Source: Streptomyces sp. SirexAA-E
Lineage (GTDB): Bacteria > Actinomycetota > Actinomycetes > Streptomycetales > Streptomycetaceae
NCBI RefSeq assembly: GCF_000177195.2
Contig: NC_015953.1
Span: 2,108,001 to 2,172,000, forward strand
DNA length: 64,000 nucleotides
Direction: 5' to 3'
In this document: positions 46,230 through 56,830 of the stretch, piece after piece
How the letters are laid out: each line of letters starts with the position of its first letter
Numbering within the stretch: position 1 is the stretch's first letter
Made by a program: the position numbers and the translations under genes
The notes under the pieces: model-generated
The model's input: only the letters and a program-made list of their open reading frames with translations
The model's database searches: none
Told to the model about the DNA's origin: nothing

Positions 46230-46260
46230 AGATTAGCGGCGCGCGCACCCCTTGGATCAA
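46230..46260 (-). promoter_or_regulatory. Candidate glyS promoter
   Basis: On the minus strand TTGATC (46255-46260) and TAATCT (46230-46235) are separated by 19 bp, about 95 bp upstream of the glyS start. Confidence 0.4.
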
Positions 46261-46316
46261 ATCGGTGGGGGGTCCGACGGCCCAGGAACCGTGTTCCAGT
46301 CATTTCATCAGCCTTG

Positions 46317-46354
46317 TTGACAATCGTTTCCACTTTTGTTGAAAATGGATGTCA
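46317..46354 (+). promoter_or_regulatory. znuA promoter with overlapping Zur-like boxes
   Basis: TTGACA (46317-46322) and GAAAAT (46341-46346) with an 18-bp spacer would start transcription right at the znuA ATG (46354). TGAAAATGGATGTCA (46340-46354) resembles the Streptomyces Zur palindrome (TGAAAATG-type half-sites), and TGACAATCGTTTCCA (46318-46332) is a second weaker copy. Zinc-bound Zur would block RNA polymerase here. Confidence 0.6.
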
Positions 46355-47340
46355 TGAACGTACGTCGCCTCATACCCGCAACCGCCGTCGCCGGAGCAGC
46401 CGTCCTCGGCCTCACGACGCTCTCCGCCTGTTCCTCCTCCGACGCGGCCGGCGGGGGGAGCGACGGCAAGCTGGACGTCGTGGCGTCCTTCTACCCGATG
46501 CAGTACCTCGCCGAGGAGATAGGCGGATCGCACGTATCCGTCACCACGCTGACGAAGCCGGGCGCCGAGCCGCACGACCTGGAGCTCTCCCCCAAGCAGA
46601 TCGGCTCCCTGAGCGACGCCGACTACATCCTGTACCTGAAGGGCATCCAGCCCGCCGTGGACGACGCGGTGGGCCAGGCCGGGGTGAAGAACACCGTGGA
46701 CGCGGCCTCCCTCACCACGCTGGAGGACCACGGCACCGAGGTCGACGGCCACGACCACGGGCACGACGAGGGCGACGACCACGAGGGCGAGGACCACGAC
46801 CACGAGGGCGAAGAGGCGGGCGCCGACCCGCACATCTGGCTGGACCCGGTGAAGTACGCCGAGGTCGCGAAGGGCGTCGGGAAGTCCCTGGAGAAGGCCG
46901 ACCCCGACCACGCCTCCGACTACCGCGAGAACACCGCGAAGCTGGTCGGCGAACTGGACTCGCTGGACAAGGCGTACGCGAGCGGGCTGAAGGACACCGC
47001 GACGAAGACCTTCATCACCACGCACTCCGCCTTCGGCTACCTCGCCGAGCGCTACGGCCTCACCCAGGAGGGCGTCGCCGGCATCGACCCCGAGGCCGAG
47101 CCCAGCCCCGCCCGGATCAACGAGATCCACGCGGTCGCGGAGAAGAACAAGGCCACCACCGTCTTCTTCGAGACGCTCGCCAGCGACAAGACCGCCGCCA
47201 CCCTGGCCAAGGACCTCGGCCTCGAGACGGACGTCCTGGACCCGCTGGAGGGAATTACCGGCAAGTCCAAGGGCGCTGACTACCTCGAGGTCATGAAGTC
47301 CAACCTGACCGCGCTGCAGAAGGCACTCGGCGCGAAGTGA
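46354..47340 (+). CDS. znuA: Zinc ABC transporter substrate-binding lipoprotein
   Basis: This 328-residue cluster A-I binding protein captures zinc outside the membrane. A lipoprotein signal ends at LTTLSAC (Cys26). Ligand positions include EPHDLELSPKQ, DPHIWLDPVKY and the later HSAFGYLAERYGL. An acidic His-rich loop (DGHDHGHDEGDDHEGEDHDH) is typical of ZnuA rather than MntA. ATG 46354 fits the leaderless promoter; ATG 46345 is the alternative. It is first in the znuACB-zur cluster. Confidence 0.93.
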   Translation: MNVRRLIPATAVAGAAVLGLTTLSACSSSDAAGGGSDGKLDVVASFYPMQYLAEEIGGSHVSVTTLTKPGAEPHDLELSPKQIGSLSDADYILYLKGIQPAVDDAVGQAGVKNTVDAASLTTLEDHGTEVDGHDHGHDEGDDHEGEDHDHEGEEAGADPHIWLDPVKYAEVAKGVGKSLEKADPDHASDYRENTAKLVGELDSLDKAYASGLKDTATKTFITTHSAFGYLAERYGLTQEGVAGIDPEAEPSPARINEIHAVAEKNKATTVFFETLASDKTAATLAKDLGLETDVLDPLEGITGKSKGADYLEVMKSNLTALQKALGAK

Positions 47341-47381
47341 CCCCGCTCCCCCCTGTCCCGCCAGCAGCATCGGAGGCGCTC

Positions 47382-48158
47382 ATGCCCGAGCCCGCTACGC
47401 CCGAACCCGTGATCAGCATGCGCGCAGGGACGGCGACGCTCGGTGCGCGCCCCGTGCTGCGCGGCGTCGACCTCACCGTCCACCGCGGCGAGGTCGTGGC
47501 CCTGCTCGGCGCCAACGGCTCGGGCAAGTCCACCGCCGTGCGCTCGGTCATCGGCCAGGTGCCGCTGACCGGCGGCACCGTGGAGCTGTTCGGCACCCCG
47601 CTGCGCCGCTTCCGCCGGTGGGCGCGCGTCGGTTACGTGCCGCAGCGCACCACCGCCGCCGGCGGGGTCCCGGCCACCATCCGGGAGGTGGTCTCCTCCG
47701 GGCGGCTCTCCCGGACGGGGCTGCGGCCTCCGGGCAAGGCGGACCGGGCGGCGGTCGACCGGGCCATCGCGCTCGTCGGCCTCGCCGACCGGGCCGGGGA
47801 CTCCGTGGACGCCCTCTCCGGCGGCCAGCACCAGCGGGTGCTGATCGCCCGCGCCCTCGCCGCCGAACCCGAGCTGCTGATCATGGACGAGCCGATGGCG
47901 GGCGTCGACCTGGCCAGCCAGGAGATCCTCGCCTCGACGCTGCGCGAGCAGGTCGCCGCCGGGACGACGGTCCTCCTCGTCCTGCACGAACTCGGCCCCC
48001 TGGAGCCGCTGATCGACCGGGCGGTCGTCCTGCGTGACGGCTGCGTCATGCACGACGGGCCGCCCCCCGAGGCCGTCGGCCAGCACGCGCTACCCGGCCA
48101 CGACCACGTACACCCCCACGCGGCCATGGAGCCCGTCCGGACGGGACTGCTGACCTGA
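47382..48158 (+). CDS. znuC: Zinc ABC transporter ATP-binding protein
   Basis: The 258-residue ATPase drives zinc import. Walker A is GANGSGKS (43-50), the signature LSGGQHQRVLIARAL, Walker B LLIMDEPMAGVD and the switch His in LLVLHELG. The C-terminal GHDHVHPHAAM is His-rich and may sense or buffer zinc. ATG 47382 follows GGAGG by six bases; a GTG overlapping the znuA stop (47337) is the alternative start. It is cotranscribed with znuA and znuB. Confidence 0.93.
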   Translation: MPEPATPEPVISMRAGTATLGARPVLRGVDLTVHRGEVVALLGANGSGKSTAVRSVIGQVPLTGGTVELFGTPLRRFRRWARVGYVPQRTTAAGGVPATIREVVSSGRLSRTGLRPPGKADRAAVDRAIALVGLADRAGDSVDALSGGQHQRVLIARALAAEPELLIMDEPMAGVDLASQEILASTLREQVAAGTTVLLVLHELGPLEPLIDRAVVLRDGCVMHDGPPPEAVGQHALPGHDHVHPHAAMEPVRTGLLT

Positions 48159-48160
48159 TC

Positions 48161-49054
48161 ATGGAATTCCTCTCACCCCCCTTCATGCAGCGGGCCCTGA
48201 TCGCGGCCGTGCTGGTCGGGATCACCGCGCCCGCCATCGGCATCTACCTGGTCCAGCGGCGGCAGGCCCTGATGGGCGACGGCATCGGGCACATCGCCAT
48301 GACCGGTGTCGGCCTCGGCTTCCTGATGTCCGCCAACCCCGTCTGGATGGCCACCCTGGTGGCCGTGGCGGGCTCGGTCGTCATGGAGCTGATCCGCTGG
48401 TACGGACGCACCCGCGGCGACATCGCCCTCGCCATGCTCTTCTACGGCGGCATGGCGGGCGGGGTGATGCTGATCAACCTCTCCGACACGGGCTCCAACG
48501 CCAACCTCACCTCGTACCTCTTCGGCTCGCTGTCGACGGTCTCCGAGGAGGACGTCACCACGATCGTCGTGCTGGCCGCCCTCGTGATCCTCGTCACGGT
48601 GGGGCTGCGGCGGCAGCTGTTCGCGGTCAGCCAGGACGAGGAGTTCGCCCGGGTCACCGGGCTGCCGGTGCGGGTGCTCAATCTGCTGGTCGCCGTGACC
48701 GCGGCTGTCACGGTCACCGTGGCGATGCGTGTCGTCGGCCTGCTGCTGGTCAGCGCGCTGATGGTGGTCCCGGTCGCGGCCGCCCAGCAGATCGCGAAGT
48801 CCTTCAAGGTGACGTTCGTGCTGTCCGTCGTCATCGGTACGGCCGTGACCCTGGCCGGCACCGTGACCTCGTACTACCAGGACGTTCCGCCCGGCGCGAC
48901 GATCGTGCTGCTGGCCATCGCGGCCTTCGTCGCCCTGACCGCGCTCGCCGCGCCGCTGGCCCGCAGGAGGGCCCGCGTCCAGCAGCCGGACCCGGCGGAG
49001 TGCACCCTGGAGGTACCGGGCGCACGCCCCGGCGCGGACGACGTGCGTGTATGA
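48161..49054 (+). CDS. znuB: Zinc ABC transporter permease
   Basis: This 297-residue membrane protein of the ABC-3 family has eight to nine helices. It has the conserved ALMGDGIGHIAMTGVGLGFL and LLLVSALMVVPVAAAQQIAKSF regions. It starts 2 bp after the znuC stop. With ZnuA and ZnuC it forms the high-affinity zinc importer used when zinc is low. The zur gene follows 65 bp later. Confidence 0.95.
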   Translation: MEFLSPPFMQRALIAAVLVGITAPAIGIYLVQRRQALMGDGIGHIAMTGVGLGFLMSANPVWMATLVAVAGSVVMELIRWYGRTRGDIALAMLFYGGMAGGVMLINLSDTGSNANLTSYLFGSLSTVSEEDVTTIVVLAALVILVTVGLRRQLFAVSQDEEFARVTGLPVRVLNLLVAVTAAVTVTVAMRVVGLLLVSALMVVPVAAAQQIAKSFKVTFVLSVVIGTAVTLAGTVTSYYQDVPPGATIVLLAIAAFVALTALAAPLARRRARVQQPDPAECTLEVPGARPGADDVRV

Positions 49055-49119
49055 CCGTGCGACGGGGCCGGGCTGGCACAATGGCCCGACATACGTACGG
49101 GCGACATGAGGAGGCAGCT

Positions 49120-49554
49120 GTGGCGACGGCGCCGATCAGTGGCACGAACGCGGCTCCGGTACGCGGCCGCTCGACCCGGCAGCGGGCGGCGGTCGCGGCG
49201 GCACTCGACGAGGTGGACGAGTTCCGCAGCGCCCAGGATCTCCATGACGTGCTCAAGCACCGCGGGGACTCCGTCGGCCTGACCACGGTCTACCGCACCC
49301 TTCAGTCCCTCGCCGACGCGGGCGAGGTCGACGTGCTGCGCACCACGGACGGCGAGGCGGTCTACCGCCGCTGTTCCACCGGCGACCACCACCACCACCT
49401 GGTGTGCCGGGTCTGCGGCAAGGCGGTCGAGGTCGAGGGACCCGCGGTGGAGCAGTGGGCCGAGACCATCGCCTCGCAGCACGGCTACGTCAACGTGGCC
49501 CACACCGTGGAGATCTTCGGCACCTGCGCCCAGTGCGCGGCCCCCAGGGACTGA
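49120..49554 (+). CDS. zur: Zinc uptake regulator Zur (Fur family)
   Basis: This 144-residue metalloregulator represses zinc uptake genes when loaded with zinc. The DNA-binding part includes FRSAQDLHDVLKHRGDSVGL and TTVYRTLQSLADAGEV; the structural zinc site is Cys96/Cys99 and Cys136/Cys139; the regulatory site includes the HHHH run (90-93). The GTG at 49120 has a GAGGAGG box. It is the last gene of the znu cluster, so it probably controls the boxes at 46317-46354. It ends in a strong terminator. Confidence 0.95.
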   Translation: MATAPISGTNAAPVRGRSTRQRAAVAAALDEVDEFRSAQDLHDVLKHRGDSVGLTTVYRTLQSLADAGEVDVLRTTDGEAVYRRCSTGDHHHHLVCRVCGKAVEVEGPAVEQWAETIASQHGYVNVAHTVEIFGTCAQCAAPRD

Positions 49555-49569
49555 CCCCGACGCACGTGG

Positions 49570-49600
49570 AAGCCTCCGGGGGACGCCCCCGGAGGCTTTT
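49570..49600. terminator. Terminator between zur and uppS
   Basis: AGCCTCCGGGGG (49571-49582) pairs with 49586-49597 around ACG and is followed by TTTT on the plus strand; the uppS stop lies just beyond. Confidence 0.88.
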
Positions 49601-49605
49601 CCGCG

Positions 49606-50418
49606 TCAGACCTGGGCGACCTCTTCCGCGCCGCCGAAACGCCGGTCCCGCTGGGCGAACTCCAGGCAGGCGCGCCACAGGTCGCGGCGGTCGAAGTCCG
49701 GCCACAGGACGTCCTGGAAGACCATCTCGGCGTACGCGCTCTGCCAGATCAGGTAGTTGGACGTGCGCTGCTCACCGCTCGGGCGCACGAAGAGGTCCAC
49801 GTCCGGCATGTCCGGGTAGTAGATGTACTTCGCGAACGTCTTCTCGTTGACCTTGGACGGGTCGAGCCGCCCGGCCGCGACGTCCTCGGCGATGCGCTGG
49901 GCGGCGTCGGCGATCTCGGCCCGGCCGCCGTAGTTGACGCAGAAGTACAGCGTCATCCTGTCGTTGTCCTTGGTCTGCTCCTGGGCGACCTGGAGCTCCT
50001 GGACGACGGACTTCCACAGCTTGGGCATGCGGCCGACCCAGCGGATGCGGATGCCGAGCTCGTCCATCTCGTCACGCCGGCGCCGGATGACGTCCCGGTT
50101 GAAGTTCATCAGGAACTTCACCTCGTCCGGCGAGCGCTTCCAGTTCTCGGTGGAGAAGGCGTACAGCGAGAGGTTCTTGACGCCCATCTCGATGCAGCCC
50201 TTGAGGACGTCCATGACGACGCCCTCGCCGACCTTGTGGCCCTCGGTGCGAGGCAGGCCCCGCTCCTTGGCCCAGCGGCCGTTGCCGTCCATCACGACGG
50301 CGACGTGCTTGGGCACCAGCTCGCCGGGGATCTTCGGCGGGACGGCGCCGGAGGGGTGCGGCTCGGGGGTCTTGTACTCACGCTTGTTACGGCCGCCGAG
50401 GATTCCGCGTACTGCCAT
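49606..50418 (-). CDS. uppS: Undecaprenyl (isoprenyl) diphosphate synthase
   Basis: The 270-residue cis-prenyltransferase makes the long-chain lipid carrier precursor for peptidoglycan. It has the catalytic Asp44 in [35 protein letters not shown] and the IPP site [19 protein letters not shown]. The ATG is at 50416-50418. It lies 21 bp downstream of recO on the same strand, a common actinobacterial arrangement. Confidence 0.95.
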   Translation of the reverse strand: MAVRGILGGRNKREYKTPEPHPSGAVPPKIPGELVPKHVAVVMDGNGRWAKERGLPRTEGHKVGEGVVMDVLKGCIEMGVKNLSLYAFSTENWKRSPDEVKFLMNFNRDVIRRRRDEMDELGIRIRWVGRMPKLWKSVVQELQVAQEQTKDNDRMTLYFCVNYGGRAEIADAAQRIAEDVAAGRLDPSKVNEKTFAKYIYYPDMPDVDLFVRPSGEQRTSNYLIWQSAYAEMVFQDVLWPDFDRRDLWRACLEFAQRDRRFGGAEEVAQV

Positions 50419-50439
50419 GGGCTTCTTCGTCTCCCTGTG

Positions 50440-51186
50440 TCACTTCTCTACGTACCGCAACGAGCGCAGGCCGCGCTCCAGATGCCAGTGCAGATAGGCG
50501 GACACCAGCCCGCTCCCCTCCCTGACATGACGCGCCTGGGACGCGTCCGCCGTCTCCCAGTCACCGGTGAGCAGTGCGCTCAGCAGTTCGACGGCCTCCG
50601 CCGAGGGTACGACGCTGCCGGGCACCCGGCAGTCACCGCACACCACACCGCCCGAGGCGACGGAGAAGAACCGGTTCGGTCCGGGCATTCCGCACCGGGC
50701 GCAGTCGTCGAAGCTGGGCGCGTAGCCGTTGACGGCGAGGGAGCGCAGCAGGAACGCGTCGAGGATGAGGTTCGGCGCGTGCTCGGCGCGGGCCAGGGTG
50801 CGCAGCCCGCCGACGAGCAGCAGGTACTGCTGGACCGCGGGCTCGCCCTCGTGGTCGGTGAAGCGCTCGGCGGTCTCCAGCATCGCGGTGCCCGCCGTGT
50901 AGCGGCCGTAGTCGGCGACGATGCCGCCGCCGTACGGGGCGATGGTCTCGCTCTGGGTGCACAGCGGCAGACCGCGGCCGATCAGCTCGCTGCCGCGCGC
51001 GAAGAACTGCACGTCCACGTGGGAGAAGGGTTCGAGCCGCGCCCCGAACTTGGACTTGGTGCGGCGCACCCCGCGCGCGACGGCGCGCACCCGGCCGTGG
51101 CCGCGGGTCAGGATCGTGATGATCCGGTCGGCCTCGCCCAGCTTCTGCGTACGCAGCACGACGCCGTCGTCCCGGAACAAGCTCAT
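50440..51186 (-). CDS. recO: DNA repair protein RecO
   Basis: The 248-residue protein promotes RecA loading and strand annealing in the RecFOR pathway. The N-terminal OB-fold starts LFRDDGVVLRTQKLGEADRI; the C-terminal helical domain carries a zinc site with Cys162/Cys165 and Cys183/Cys186. The ATG at 51184-51186 is chosen. It is cotranscribed with uppS. Confidence 0.95.
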   Translation of the reverse strand: MSLFRDDGVVLRTQKLGEADRIITILTRGHGRVRAVARGVRRTKSKFGARLEPFSHVDVQFFARGSELIGRGLPLCTQSETIAPYGGGIVADYGRYTAGTAMLETAERFTDHEGEPAVQQYLLLVGGLRTLARAEHAPNLILDAFLLRSLAVNGYAPSFDDCARCGMPGPNRFFSVASGGVVCGDCRVPGSVVPSAEAVELLSALLTGDWETADASQARHVREGSGLVSAYLHWHLERGLRSLRYVEK

Positions 51187-51315
51187 GGGTCCATTGTCGC
51201 GTACCGGGGCGGTGGTCCGTGCCGGGTCCCGGCCCGGGACGGCCGCGCGCACGGCCGCGTGACGGCCCGCGGGGCCGGTGGCGGGGCCGACGGACCGAGG
51301 AGCCGTCTCGCGGGG

Positions 51316-52014
51316 CTACGAGGGCGTACGCGCCGCCTCCAGGAGCTTCGCGGTGTCCGCCGGGCAGAGCTGGAGCGCGCTGCCCACCGTGGTCAGCACC
51401 TCGCGCTCGGCCTGGCTGTACGGGCCGTCGGCGAGGGCGATCCGGGCGCCCTGGAGCAGGACCGTCTCCCGGCCGGGCACGGCCAGATGCGGGGCGAGGG
51501 GCTTGAGGACCTCGTGCAGTTCGATGGCGAGGGCCGCGCCGCAGGCCTCGGCGGCGGGGTCCGTGCCGCCCTGACCGGCCTCGGCGGCGAGCACCTCGAC
51601 GATGGTGAAGAGCTGCTCCTGGGTGCAGTCGTCGAGCCCGGCGTCCCGGACGGTGGCCGCGGCGGCCTCCAGGACCGTACGGGAGGTGGTGCCGCCGGCC
51701 GCGAGCACCGCGAGGGTGACGGTGTGCACGGCCTCGCGCAGCATGGCGGAGAAGCGGGTCGTGGTGGGGTGGTCGAGGGTGTCGGTCGGGAAGTGCCCGC
51801 GGCAGGCGGCGCACTCGACCACGGGGCCCGCGCTGCCGCGCGGGAACAGGGGCAGGCCGAGCACGGTGAAGCGGTGGCGGCCGGTGAGGTGCCGGTAGTT
51901 GCGGTCGCCTCCGCAGCCCGGGCAGAAGAACTCTCCGTCACCGACGGTGTCCCAGACGGTGCGGATGCCGTACATGCGCAGTCTTATGGCGCGTTGTCCT
52001 TTGGCTGGCCGCAC
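51316..52014 (-). CDS. TerB-like protein with zinc ribbon
   Basis: This 232-residue protein has an N-terminal zinc-ribbon-like part (FFCPGCGGDRNYRHLTGRHR, then VVECAACRGHF) and a helical TerB-type domain (about 90-225) with acidic residues such as VLLQGARIALADGPYSQAERE. TerB domains bind divalent metal in tellurite resistance and stress systems. The GTG at 52012-52014 has a GGAGG box eight bases upstream. No other ter genes are nearby, so a role in tellurite resistance is not implied. Confidence 0.78.
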   Translation of the reverse strand: MRPAKGQRAIRLRMYGIRTVWDTVGDGEFFCPGCGGDRNYRHLTGRHRFTVLGLPLFPRGSAGPVVECAACRGHFPTDTLDHPTTTRFSAMLREAVHTVTLAVLAAGGTTSRTVLEAAAATVRDAGLDDCTQEQLFTIVEVLAAEAGQGGTDPAAEACGAALAIELHEVLKPLAPHLAVPGRETVLLQGARIALADGPYSQAEREVLTTVGSALQLCPADTAKLLEAARTPS

Positions 52015-52156
52015 GTCGCACACCTCCGTAACTCCCCCGCAACCCTGCGGGCACGGGAGGTACTCCCGCGGCAACGTTGCCGCGTTGGACGTGATGTTAG
52101 CCACACACATGAGGTGGCGTCAGTAGTCCGGAGGCCACAAAGGCCCGGAGATGGCC

Positions 52157-52191
52157 GAACCCCGCCCACCCTTGGCGGGTGAACGGGGTTC
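52157..52191 (-). terminator. Hairpin downstream of leuA
   Basis: An outer 8-bp stem (GAACCCCG at 52157-52164 with 52184-52191) encloses an inner CCCGCC/GGCGGG pairing, about 60 bp past the leuA stop codon. Confidence 0.65.
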
Positions 52192-52250
52192 CGGTGCGGG
52201 TCGCTCCGGACGCCTGTCGGGCCGTCCGTCCCCTGCGTCCGGGGGTGGCC

Positions 52251-54169
<1,919 letters not shown>

Positions 54170-54327
54170 GATGCGGCCACAGTAACCGAGAGGCTCAGGA
54201 CGCGTCGGCCCGTATCAGTATGCGGGATCGCGCCTCCGTGGGGGCAAAACGGTGACTCATCACTCTATTTCGTCAATCACGATCGCAACCAGTGACACTG
54301 CGGTGACGGAGTGCCACAGTCATTTGC

Positions 54328-55404
54328 ATGCAGCCTCGACCGAATCACGGGTTCCAGCCCGTCTTCTGCACCATCGTCCCGCCCCACCTCCTCGACAAGC
54401 TGTCCCAGGCCGACGACCCCGTCCTGGCCGCCCCGGCCCGCCGCACCCTGGAGGCCGACGGGGCCCGCCGCCACCACCGGCAGCTGACCGCGCTGGCCTT
54501 CGCGCCCCACCCGCCCCGCACCGCGGACCCGGTCCCGTCCAAGCCGCACCGCACCCTGTACGACTGCCGCCACGGCACGGACCTGCCGGGCCACAAGGTC
54601 CGTGACGAAGGCGACGAGCCCACCCAGGACGCCAGCGTGAACCGGGCGTACGCCGGCCTCGGCGCCACCTTCGAACTGCTGCTCGCGGAGTACGGCCGCA
54701 GTTCGATCGACGGCAAGGGCCTGCCGCTGATCGGCTCGGTGCACTACGACGAGAAGTACAACAACGCGTTCTTCGACGGCGAGCAGATGGTCTTCGGGGA
54801 CGGCGACGGCGAGGTCTTCCTGGACTTCACCCTCGCCATCGACGTGATCGCCCACGAACTCACCCACGGGCTCACCCAGTACACGGCGAACCTGGCCTAC
54901 CAGGGCCAGTCGGGCGCGCTCAACGAGTCGGTGTCGGACGTCTTCGGCTCCCTGGTCAAGCAGTACTCGCTCGGCCAGAGCGCCGAACAGGCCGACTGGC
55001 TGATCGGGGCCGACATCCTGGCCCCCCGGGTCAGCGGGGACGCCCTGCGCTCGATGAAGGCCCCGGGCACGGCGTACGACGACGACGTGCTCGGCAAGGA
55101 CCCGCAGCCCGCCTCGATGGACGACTACGTCGAGACCCAGGAGGACAACGGCGGGGTGCACATCAACTCCGGCATCCCCAACCGCGCCTTCCACCTGCTG
55201 GCTACCGCCCTCGGCGGCAACGCGTGGGAGCGGGCCGGCCGGATCTGGTTCGACGTGCTGACCGGCGGCGAGCTCGCGCAGAACGCGGACTTCGCGTCCT
55301 TCGCCCGGCTGACCGTCGCGGCGGCCCGCAGCCGGTTCGGCGAGGGCGACGAGGCCGAGGCGGTGCTCAAGGCCTGGTCGGAGGTGGGCGTGGCGACGAG
55401 ATGA
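54328..55404 (+). CDS. M4 (thermolysin/protealysin-like) metalloprotease
   Basis: This 358-residue zinc peptidase has HELTH (176-180), the third ligand Glu200 in NESVSDVFG and the catalytic His278 in NGGVHINSG. It lacks a signal peptide; its short propeptide (about 1-75) contains FCTIVPPHLLDKL, the Pro-Pro-x-x-Leu type motif of protealysin precursors. So it is probably cytoplasmic or exported without a Sec signal. The start ATG 54328 has no obvious ribosome site. An emfourin-like inhibitor gene follows 53 bp downstream. Confidence 0.9.
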   Translation: MQPRPNHGFQPVFCTIVPPHLLDKLSQADDPVLAAPARRTLEADGARRHHRQLTALAFAPHPPRTADPVPSKPHRTLYDCRHGTDLPGHKVRDEGDEPTQDASVNRAYAGLGATFELLLAEYGRSSIDGKGLPLIGSVHYDEKYNNAFFDGEQMVFGDGDGEVFLDFTLAIDVIAHELTHGLTQYTANLAYQGQSGALNESVSDVFGSLVKQYSLGQSAEQADWLIGADILAPRVSGDALRSMKAPGTAYDDDVLGKDPQPASMDDYVETQEDNGGVHINSGIPNRAFHLLATALGGNAWERAGRIWFDVLTGGELAQNADFASFARLTVAAARSRFGEGDEAEAVLKAWSEVGVATR

Positions 55405-55457
55405 GCGGGTAGACAGGTGCCGAGGGCCGTCCGGGCGGGTCAGGCAGGAGCCACGCA

Positions 55458-55724
55458 ATGCGCATTCAGGTGAGCCGGACCGGCGGGTTCGCGGGTATCG
55501 CACGTCACGGCGAGATCGACACCTCGGGACGGCCCGACGCCGTGGAGTGGGAGGCCCTGGCCGCGGCGGCGCTCGACGCCGGTGCGGACGGTCCGCCCGC
55601 GGGGGTGCCGGACGGCTTCCGGTACCGCATCACGATCGACGGCCGCACCGTCCACTGCGCGGACCCGCGGCTGTCCGACGATCAGCGGGCGCTGATCGCC
55701 CGGGTCCTGAAGGAGGGCGCGTGA
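55458..55724 (+). CDS. Emfourin-like inhibitor of the M4 protease
   Basis: The 88-residue acidic protein starts MRIQVSRTGGFAGIARHGEI and has DGFRYRITIDGRTVHC near the C-terminus; I recognise the family of emfourin, a slow-binding inhibitor of protealysin-type proteases described in Serratia. The ATG at 55458 has a GCAGGAG box. Its placement right behind the M4 gene supports the pairing: the inhibitor would keep the intracellular protease inactive. The assignment rests on recalled similarity and context. Confidence 0.78.
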   Translation: MRIQVSRTGGFAGIARHGEIDTSGRPDAVEWEALAAAALDAGADGPPAGVPDGFRYRITIDGRTVHCADPRLSDDQRALIARVLKEGA

Positions 55725-55748
55725 GCGTCTGACGCGCCCGGCGAACCA

Positions 55749-55801
55749 CCCGCGCCGGAGGCCGGGACCGGCAGCCGCCTGGTCCCGGCCTCCGGCGCGG
55801 G
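55749..55801. terminator. 21-bp perfect hairpin between emfourin-like gene and era
   Basis: The arms 55749-55769 and 55781-55801 are fully complementary over 21 bp with an 11-nt loop, serving the convergent emfourin-like and era genes. Confidence 0.85.
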
Positions 55802-55805
55802 TCTC

Positions 55806-56771
55806 TCAGAAGCCCAGCTTGCGCAGCTGCTTGGGGTCGCGCTGCCAGTCCTTGGCGACCTTGACGTGCAGGTCGAGGAAGACCGGGGTGCCGAGCAGCG
55901 CCTCGATGTGCTTGCGCGACTTCGTCCCGACGTCCTTCAGCCGCTTGCCCTTCGGGCCGATGATGATGCCCTTCTGGCTGGGGCGCTCGATGTAGACGTT
56001 CGCGTGGATGTCCAGCAGCGGCTTGTCCGCCGGGCGGTCCTCGCGGGGCAGCATCTCCTCGACGACGACCGCGATCGAGTGCGGCAGCTCGTCCCGTACG
56101 CCCTCCAGCGCGGCCTCACGGATGAGCTCGGCGACCATGACCAGCTCGGGCTCGTCGGTGAGGTCGCCCTCCGGGTAGAGCGGCGGGCTCTCGGGCAGGA
56201 GCGGGGCGATCAGATCGGCCAGCAGGTCGACCTGGCGGTCCTGGACGGCGGAGACCGGGACGATCTGTGCCCACTCGAAGCCGAGCTCCTCGCCCAGCCG
56301 TGAGACGGCCAGCAGCTGTTCGGCGAGGGTCTTCGAGTCGACCAGGTCGGTCTTGGTGATGATCGCGATCTTCGGGGTCTTCCTGATCCCCGCGAGCTCC
56401 TTGACGATGAACTTGTCACCGGGGCCGAGCTTCTGGTCGGCGGGCAGGCAGAAGCCGATGACGTCGACCTCGGCCCAGGTGGTCCGTACGACGTCGTTCA
56501 GCCGCTCCCCGAGCAGGGTGCGCGGCTTGTGGAGACCCGGCGTGTCCACCAGGATCAGCTGGGCGTCGGAGCGGTGCACGATGCCGCGCACCGTGTGCCG
56601 GGTGGTCTGGGGGCGGTTCGAGGTGATCGCCACCTTGCTCCCGACCAGAGCGTTCGTGAGGGTGGACTTGCCCGCGTTGGGACGGCCCACGAAGCAGGCG
56701 AAGCCGGCCCGGTGGGGGGCCGTGTTCTCCGCCTGCCGCGCAGCGGCTTCAGTGTTCGGTCGAGCGCTCAT
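55806..56771 (-). CDS. era: GTPase Era
   Basis: This 321-residue GTPase assists 16S rRNA maturation and 30S assembly. The G1 loop is GRPNAGKS (29-36), G3 DTPG in ILVDTPGLHKPR, G4 TKTD and the C-terminal KH domain has GIIIGPKGKRLKDVG. The ATG at 56769-56771 is chosen over one nine bases upstream. It follows the deaminase-like gene on the same strand, and ybeY and phoH lie further upstream, as in other actinobacteria. Confidence 0.95.
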   Translation of the reverse strand: MSARPNTEAAARQAENTAPHRAGFACFVGRPNAGKSTLTNALVGSKVAITSNRPQTTRHTVRGIVHRSDAQLILVDTPGLHKPRTLLGERLNDVVRTTWAEVDVIGFCLPADQKLGPGDKFIVKELAGIRKTPKIAIITKTDLVDSKTLAEQLLAVSRLGEELGFEWAQIVPVSAVQDRQVDLLADLIAPLLPESPPLYPEGDLTDEPELVMVAELIREAALEGVRDELPHSIAVVVEEMLPREDRPADKPLLDIHANVYIERPSQKGIIIGPKGKRLKDVGTKSRKHIEALLGTPVFLDLHVKVAKDWQRDPKQLRKLGF

Positions 56772-56830
56772 GGCGCCCATTCTCCCCGATCCCGGCGGCG
56801 GTGGTGCACAGCAGGGCACCACCGCCTTGA

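Noticed and set aside
46136..46316. A glycine T-box or riboswitch in the glyS leader
   Set aside because: I could not find the T-box sequence, specifier loop or any recognisable aptamer in the 180-bp leader.
51316..52014. Tellurite resistance operon
   Set aside because: Only a TerB-like domain is present, fused to a zinc ribbon, with no terA, terC, terD or terZ near it.
50236..52182. A 648-codon plus-strand frame opposite recO and the TerB-like gene
   Set aside because: There are no known domains, the composition is biased, and both genes beneath it are clear.
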